A DNA stretch of 45,711 nucleotides. It comes from an uncultured Desulfovibrio sp. (GTDB taxonomy: Bacteria > Desulfobacterota > Desulfovibrionia > Desulfovibrionales > Desulfovibrionaceae). Location: NCBI GenBank assembly GCA_944327285.1, contig CALVHG010000015.1, positions 1 to 45,711 of the forward strand, written 5' to 3'. The position numbers and the translations under genes are program-made. Of this stretch, positions 41,471 to 45,711 are shown piece by piece (position 1 is the stretch's first letter; each line of letters begins with the position of its first letter). The notes below the pieces were generated by a model, which was not told where the DNA came from, did not search any database, and saw only the letters and a list, made by a program, of their open reading frames with translations.

Positions 41471-42322
41471 TCAGGATTTCGCCGTGCAGTCCTTTTCTTC
41501 GTCCATCTCCATGTTGCCGGACGGGCCGTTGTATTGCGCTATGCCCCAGCTCCAGCCGTCGCAGATCCGTTGAAAATCCGCCACAGTCAGTTGTTCCGGG
41601 CGCAGGCGGGCGTCGATGCCCGCCACCTCCAGCGCCTCAGGGACGCCGGGCCAGGGGGCGCGTCTGGCGATACTCCCCAGCTGCTTGCGCCGCTGCTGAA
41701 AGAACAGCTTGATGAGTCGCGCCAGTGCTTCGGGATGGCGCGGCAGGTTTTCCTGCGGCAAAGGGGCGAAGGAAAGAACGGCGGAATCCACCTTGGGCGG
41801 CGGCGAAAACGCGCCCGGCCCCACAACGAACTCCATGCGCGGCTTCCAGTAGCTCTGCACCCAGACGGAAAGCGCGCCGTAATGCCCGTTGCCCGGAGCG
41901 GCTGCCAGACGTTGCCCAACTTCCTTTTGCACCATGAAGGCCGCCCGGCGCAGCGCCCGGCACTGGGCCGCCATGTCCCAGATCATGGGCGAAGCCACGT
42001 TATAAGGCAGATTGCCGATAATCTTCCACGAGCGTGCGGGCGAAAGTCGCGCCCAGGGAAAACGCAGGGCATCCGTCAGTATGGCCTGCGTGTTGCCGGC
42101 GGCTTCCTGCTGCCGCTCCCGCGCGAAACGGTCGTCCTTTTCCAGCAAAAACAGGCGGGCATGGGGCAGACGTTCCACGGCGCGGGTCAGCGCTCCCGGT
42201 CCTGGTCCGATTTCAATGATCCAGTCGTCGGCTGAGGCTTGCACCAGCGCGGCAATGCGATCACAGATGTGATCATGTTTCAGAAAGTGCTGCCCAAGGC
42301 TTTTCTTGGCATAGGGGGGCAT
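41471..42322 (-). CDS. rsmA: 16S rRNA dimethyltransferase RsmA (KsgA)
   Basis: RsmA dimethylates A1518 and A1519 of 16S rRNA late in 30S assembly. The 283-aa protein has the starting motif KKSLGQHFL, the SAM-binding EIGPGPGALT (about 37-46), the catalytic NLPYN (about 104) and PPPKVDSAV with a C-terminal helical domain. AAAGGA lies 7 nt upstream of the ATG at 42322; this Shine-Dalgarno is formed at the edge of a repeat A fragment. Confidence 0.96.
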   Translation of the reverse strand: MPPYAKKSLGQHFLKHDHICDRIAALVQASADDWIIEIGPGPGALTRAVERLPHARLFLLEKDDRFARERQQEAAGNTQAILTDALRFPWARLSPARSWKIIGNLPYNVASPMIWDMAAQCRALRRAAFMVQKEVGQRLAAAPGNGHYGALSVWVQSYWKPRMEFVVGPGAFSPPPKVDSAVLSFAPLPQENLPRHPEALARLIKLFFQQRRKQLGSIARRAPWPGVPEALEVAGIDARLRPEQLTVADFQRICDGWSWGIAQYNGPSGNMEMDEEKDCTAKS

Positions 42323-42334
42323 GCGGTATTCCTT

Positions 42335-42397
42335 TCACTTTGGGCCGGGAGGCGCTGTCCGCCGCTTCGCGTTCTGTTTTTTCAAAGCAAAACGCTT
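42335..42397 (-). repeat. Repeat A copy 17 (left part)
   Basis: CACTTTGGGCCGGG, a degenerate GC hairpin and a degenerate left hairpin (GTTCTG...AAAGCAAAAC). It lies immediately upstream of rsmA. Confidence 0.75.
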
Positions 42398-42483
42398 CGG
42401 GCGTGTTACACAATTTTACAATTTATTTTGAACAAGCAGAGCATACCGGCGAGGAGATTTGCTGCATGCTCCTGCGCCTCCCT

Positions 42484-42576
42484 TGAAAAAGCGCGTTGGG
42501 GGAAGGATGGGGGGCACGGGGGGAAGGAAACGCCCCTTGCGCGCTAGCCAAGGGGGTTTCCTTCCCCCCGGAGGAT
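42484..42576 (+). repeat. Repeat B copy 9
   Basis: AAAAAGCGCGTTGGGGGAAG flank, arms GGGGGGAAGGAAACGCCCCT and AAGGGGGTTTCCTTCCCCCC, and a short GCGCGCTAGCC loop. It lies 17 nt past the end of the EF-G gene. Confidence 0.87.
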
Positions 42577-42592
42577 CTATTTACCTGATACT

Positions 42593-44617
42593 CTAGCAGT
42601 CGAAACGATCAAAGCTGAGCATCAGCCCCGCGCGACCCTGCGTGACGGATCGCAGCGAGGTGGAAAAGCCGAACAGCTTGCGCATGGGCGCGCTGCCGCT
42701 GACCTGCTTGAGGCCGTTGCGATCCTGCAAATCGTCCACCTTGCCGCCGCAGCCGCCGAAAAGGCCGATGGCCGCGCCCAGAAAGTCGTCCGGCACGCTG
42801 ATTTCCACATGCATGACCGGTTCCAGAGCAACGGGAGACGCGGCGGCCAGCGCCTCGCGCAGAGCCGCGCCCGCGGCCATGTGGCATCCCGGAGCTGTGG
42901 TCAGACCTTCCTGCCGGGCAATGTTGGTAATGACAACCTCCACATCCTCCACGGGATAGCCGGTCAGATCCCCGCATTGCAAAGCGTCGCGCACGCCGGA
43001 CAGGGCCGCATCCACGAGGGCCGGAGGCAGGAGCTTTGCGGCTTCTTTGGGATCTGCGGGCAAAAAGTCGCCCAGCCGCACGTCGTTTCCCGAACCTCTG
43101 GGGCGGGGAGCTACCTGCAATGTCACGTCGCCGTGATGGCGTTCCTTGCCAAGTTCCCGATCGAAGACCTGCGAGGCGGAAGCCGGTTTGCGGATGGTTT
43201 CCCGGAGCGTCACCTGCGGATGCCCCACGCGGGGGCTGATGCCGCATTCCCGCGTAAGCCGCTCCAGCAAAACTTCCAGATGCAGTTCTCCCATGCCGGA
43301 AATAGTGCGCGTTGCGGATTCCTCGTCCATGACGGCATGAAAGGTCGGGTCTTCCTCCATATAGCGGGAAAGAGCCTCGTCCAGCACCTTGCCTTCGTCG
43401 GCGTTGCGGGGTTCCAGCGCCAGCGTGATGACCGGGGGATAACTGTCAATGGCCTCCAGACGCAGGGTGCCGCCGTGCGTCGTATAGGTGTCGCCGGTAC
43501 GAGCGCCGCGCAGGCCGATGACGGCCACAATATCCCCGGCTGCGGCCTCGGCAAGCTGCTCGCGTCTGTCGGCGTGCATGCGATACAGGCGGCCCACGCG
43601 ATCATCCTTGCCGGTCGTGGTATTGCGCAGGCTGTCGCCTTCCTTGATGCTGCCCGCATACAGCCGCAGAAAGGCCAGCTTGCGGCCTTCTTCCATCAGA
43701 ACTTTGAAGACCAGCGCCGCGACGGGCCCGTCCGGCGTGACGACGATTTCCTTGCCGTCGGCATTGCGGGCCACCGGCGCGGGAATGTCTTCGGGCGCGG
43801 GCAGATAGTCGCAAACAGCGTCCAGCACAGGCTGCACGCCGGCATTGCGCAGGGCGGAACCGCAGAACGTGGGCGTGAGGTTCCGGGCCAGCGTTGCCCG
43901 CCGCACTGCGGCCGCGACATCCTCCGGCGTGTATTCGCCTCCCAGATAGCGATCCAGAAAGTCTTCGTCGGCTTCAGCAATTTTTTCCAGCGCCCGCTCG
44001 CGCCACGGCGCGGCAAAGGCGCGTTCCTCCTCATTCCACGGGCGTCGTGTGACGGTGCGGCCCTGATCGGTCTGATCAAAGTCCAGACGTTCCTCGCGCA
44101 GCACGTCCAGCACGGCCTCGAAGGCTTCTCCCTGTCCCCAGGGAATGGTCAGCGCCACAGGATTGGCCGACAGGCGGGTATGCAGAGCGTCCAGCACGGC
44201 CGCGAAGTCCGCGCCGGGGCGATCCATCTTGTTGATAAAGGCCAGCTTGGGAACGGCGAAGCGTTCGGACTGTCGCCAGACGGTTTCCGACTGGGGCTCC
44301 ACGCCGGCTACGGCGCAGAAGACGCCGACAGCGCCGTCGAGCACGCGCAGCGAGCGTTCCACCTCGATGGTAAAGTCCACATGGCCGGGCGTATCAATAA
44401 GATTCAGTTCGCAGCCGTTCCACTGGCAGGAGGTGCAGGCGGAGGTGATGGTGATGCCGCGTTCCTGTTCTTCCGGCAGATAGTCCATGGTCGCCGTGCC
44501 GTCATGCACTTCGCCCAGACGATGGATCTTGCGGCTGTAGAAGAGCATGCGTTCGGAAAGAGTGGTCTTGCCGGCGTCGATGTGGGCAATAATGCCGATA
44601 TTGCGCGTTTTTTTCAT
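42593..44617 (-). CDS. fusA: Elongation factor G-type translational GTPase
   Basis: A 674-aa protein with the full EF-G layout: G1 AHIDAGKTT, G2 region EQERGITITSA, G3 DTPGHVDF, G4 NKMDRPGA, then domains II-V (SGMGELHLEVLLERL in domain III, domain V near HVEISVPDDFLGA). EF-G moves tRNA and mRNA through the ribosome. It is slightly shorter than standard EF-G (about 690-700 aa), and no ribosomal-protein or tuf genes are adjacent, so it may be a second EF-G paralogue. It starts 6 nt after the upstream gene with a weak ribosome-binding site, suggesting coupling. Confidence 0.88.
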   Translation of the reverse strand: MKKTRNIGIIAHIDAGKTTLSERMLFYSRKIHRLGEVHDGTATMDYLPEEQERGITITSACTSCQWNGCELNLIDTPGHVDFTIEVERSLRVLDGAVGVFCAVAGVEPQSETVWRQSERFAVPKLAFINKMDRPGADFAAVLDALHTRLSANPVALTIPWGQGEAFEAVLDVLREERLDFDQTDQGRTVTRRPWNEEERAFAAPWRERALEKIAEADEDFLDRYLGGEYTPEDVAAAVRRATLARNLTPTFCGSALRNAGVQPVLDAVCDYLPAPEDIPAPVARNADGKEIVVTPDGPVAALVFKVLMEEGRKLAFLRLYAGSIKEGDSLRNTTTGKDDRVGRLYRMHADRREQLAEAAAGDIVAVIGLRGARTGDTYTTHGGTLRLEAIDSYPPVITLALEPRNADEGKVLDEALSRYMEEDPTFHAVMDEESATRTISGMGELHLEVLLERLTRECGISPRVGHPQVTLRETIRKPASASQVFDRELGKERHHGDVTLQVAPRPRGSGNDVRLGDFLPADPKEAAKLLPPALVDAALSGVRDALQCGDLTGYPVEDVEVVITNIARQEGLTTAPGCHMAAGAALREALAAASPVALEPVMHVEISVPDDFLGAAIGLFGGCGGKVDDLQDRNGLKQVSGSAPMRKLFGFSTSLRSVTQGRAGLMLSFDRFDC

Positions 44618-44623
44618 GGAATC

Positions 44624-45589
44624 TCAGGCCTTGCGCGGCAGCAGTCCGAAGCCGTGCCGGAAAACGGAAAAAAAGTCGGGAGAAAGATCGGCATGCAGCC
44701 AGAGTCCCTCGCAGCCGGGGGAAAGGCTCAGGCGACCCAGGGGGACGGCGCCGCTGCGGAAGGGGCCGCCGTCCCGCACCTTGCTGTGGACGCGCGCCGA
44801 GGCATCCGCCGTGAAAATAGCTTCGGGGCGTCCCGCTCCTGGCAACAGGGCCCGCTCCACGGCGGCGTCGCCATGACAGAAGCGGAGCACGGCTTCGTCG
44901 AAAAGTTCCGGTCGCTGCACCGCCAGCGTGGGATCGCCGCGTTCCTCAAATGTCCGCAGAGCAAGAACTCTGGCCGCTGCGGCGATGCCGTCCAGCTCTC
45001 CCGCGTGCAGCAGGGCAAGGCGTCCGGGCGCGGGCAGTTCTTCCAGCAGGGCGCACAGATCGGCGGGATCCATGCAAAAAATATCTTCCACGCCGCAGAG
45101 TTCCAGCGCCGTCAGAACCGGCCCCGACGGCATGCCGCCGACACAGACGGCCCCCAGCAGCGGAATTTCCGCCAGCTGGGCGCAGAGGGCAACGGCCGCC
45201 AGCCGTGCCGCCGCCGCATAGGACGGGGAAAAGGCCAGAATCGCCCACGGCGCGGGATGTCGCCCGCTCGACTGCCAGTAGCCGAGACGCGCATCGCGGC
45301 GTTCGCGTCGGCAATGCCCCCCGGAGGGCCGCTCCTGTTCGTAATGCGCCATGCCCAGCGCAAGGCCCGTCTTGATGGCAGCCCGGCATTGCGGCAGGGC
45401 CGCTTCATACGCTGCCGCGCAGACGTCGTCCGGCACGCGGAAGTCTTCCACCTGAGCAGGCCACAGCGGCGCGGCTTCCCGGTATTCCGCCTCGTTTTCC
45501 TCGACGCTATCGCAGGACCCTTCATCGGGCAGCGAGGACGCGCACGCCCGCAGGGCTTCCTCAAGATGCTTCTGTTGCGACTTTCGCAT
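44624..45589 (-). CDS. Unknown protein with weak histidinol-dehydrogenase-like region
   Basis: A 321-aa soluble protein. Residues about 100-180 (APWAILAFSPSYAAAARLAA, then GVEDIFCMDPADLCALL) loosely resemble the HisD/aldehyde-dehydrogenase-like pattern of a small-residue loop followed by an AA..AGV..I segment, but the HisD zinc and catalytic residues cannot be confirmed. AAGGAGG lies about 6 nt before the ATG at 45589. It is the first gene of a two-gene unit with the EF-G homologue, 6 nt apart. Treat the HisD resemblance as tentative. Confidence 0.5.
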   Translation of the reverse strand: MRKSQQKHLEEALRACASSLPDEGSCDSVEENEAEYREAAPLWPAQVEDFRVPDDVCAAAYEAALPQCRAAIKTGLALGMAHYEQERPSGGHCRRERRDARLGYWQSSGRHPAPWAILAFSPSYAAAARLAAVALCAQLAEIPLLGAVCVGGMPSGPVLTALELCGVEDIFCMDPADLCALLEELPAPGRLALLHAGELDGIAAAARVLALRTFEERGDPTLAVQRPELFDEAVLRFCHGDAAVERALLPGAGRPEAIFTADASARVHSKVRDGGPFRSGAVPLGRLSLSPGCEGLWLHADLSPDFFSVFRHGFGLLPRKA

Positions 45590-45690
45590 GACTCCTCCTT
45601 GCAGCGTAGTCGCTTATACTATGCGGCTTTTGCCATGCTGTGAAGGGGCGGAAGAATGTCGCGCCCGGATGGATTGGCATTTGTTTTATC

Positions 45691-45711
45691 TGGGGGGAAG
45701 GGGACCCCCTC
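45691..45711 (-). repeat. Repeat B copy 10 (cut by the window end)
   Basis: The first arm TGGGGGGAAGGGGACCCCCT of a repeat B hairpin, running off the window. Confidence 0.7.

Noticed and set aside
1..45711. CRISPR array
   Set aside because: The repeats are dispersed single copies of 70-200 bp with no regular spacers.

Overview
The window looks like a chromosome segment from a strictly anaerobic, GC-rich Gram-negative bacterium, most probably a deltaproteobacterium of the Desulfovibrio type. This is inferred from gene content: a class III (oxygen-sensitive) ribonucleotide reductase, an AmrS-type radical SAM enzyme, a LarA-family nickel racemase, a stand-alone YcaO protein, a ferredoxin-nitroreductase, and an rpsU-yqeY-mutS2-dnaG-rpoD cluster. 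No species can be assigned from the sequence alone. There is no phage, plasmid, CRISPR array or intact transposase.

Layout. 1-7.7 kb: ferredoxin-nitroreductase, YccF membrane protein and purM on the minus strand; a proline-rich envelope protein, AmrS and a CobO-like adenosyltransferase on the plus strand; then murA with a BON-domain lipoprotein on the minus strand. 7.8-9.8 kb: tRNA-His(GTG) with a good promoter, then a YcaO enzyme. 10.7-18.4 kb: a chemoreceptor with a dCache sensor, divergent across an AT-rich region from a complete five-gene branched-chain amino-acid ABC transporter (livKHMGF). 19-26.4 kb: an exported M16 peptidase, a Sel1-repeat protein with a Cys-rich C-terminal part, a LarA-like racemase with all expected cofactor residues, and a small nucleotidyltransferase. 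26.4-29.9 kb: the class III RNR locus. 30.4-40.6 kb (minus strand): a hypothetical gene with queC; SNase-like nuclease, rpoD, dnaG, mutS2, yqeY, rpsU and a small membrane protein. 40.7-45.6 kb: an exported hypothetical protein, rsmA (ksgA), an EF-G-type GTPase and a weakly HisD-like protein.

The most interesting locus is the RNR operon. The 752-aa NrdD ends straight after its Cys-rich zinc-site region and has no glycyl-radical segment. That segment (RRITGYL, then FNNAKRAEEHDRVKH) is a separate 56-aa gene with its own strong ribosome-binding site. It overlaps nrdG by 8 nt, and one of the dispersed repeats lies between it and the large gene. The locus therefore appears to encode a class III RNR whose radical-bearing C-terminus is supplied in trans.

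The second theme is repeats. A family of about 148 bp (repeat A, 17 complete or partial copies here) has TAGAGC...GCTCTA ends, frequent flanking TA, and four internal hairpins that show compensatory base changes between copies. A second family (repeat B, 10 copies) is a long G-run/C-run hairpin whose loop sometimes carries a further 75-bp insert. They fill nearly every longer intergenic space, including junctions inside the rpsU-dnaG-rpoD cluster.
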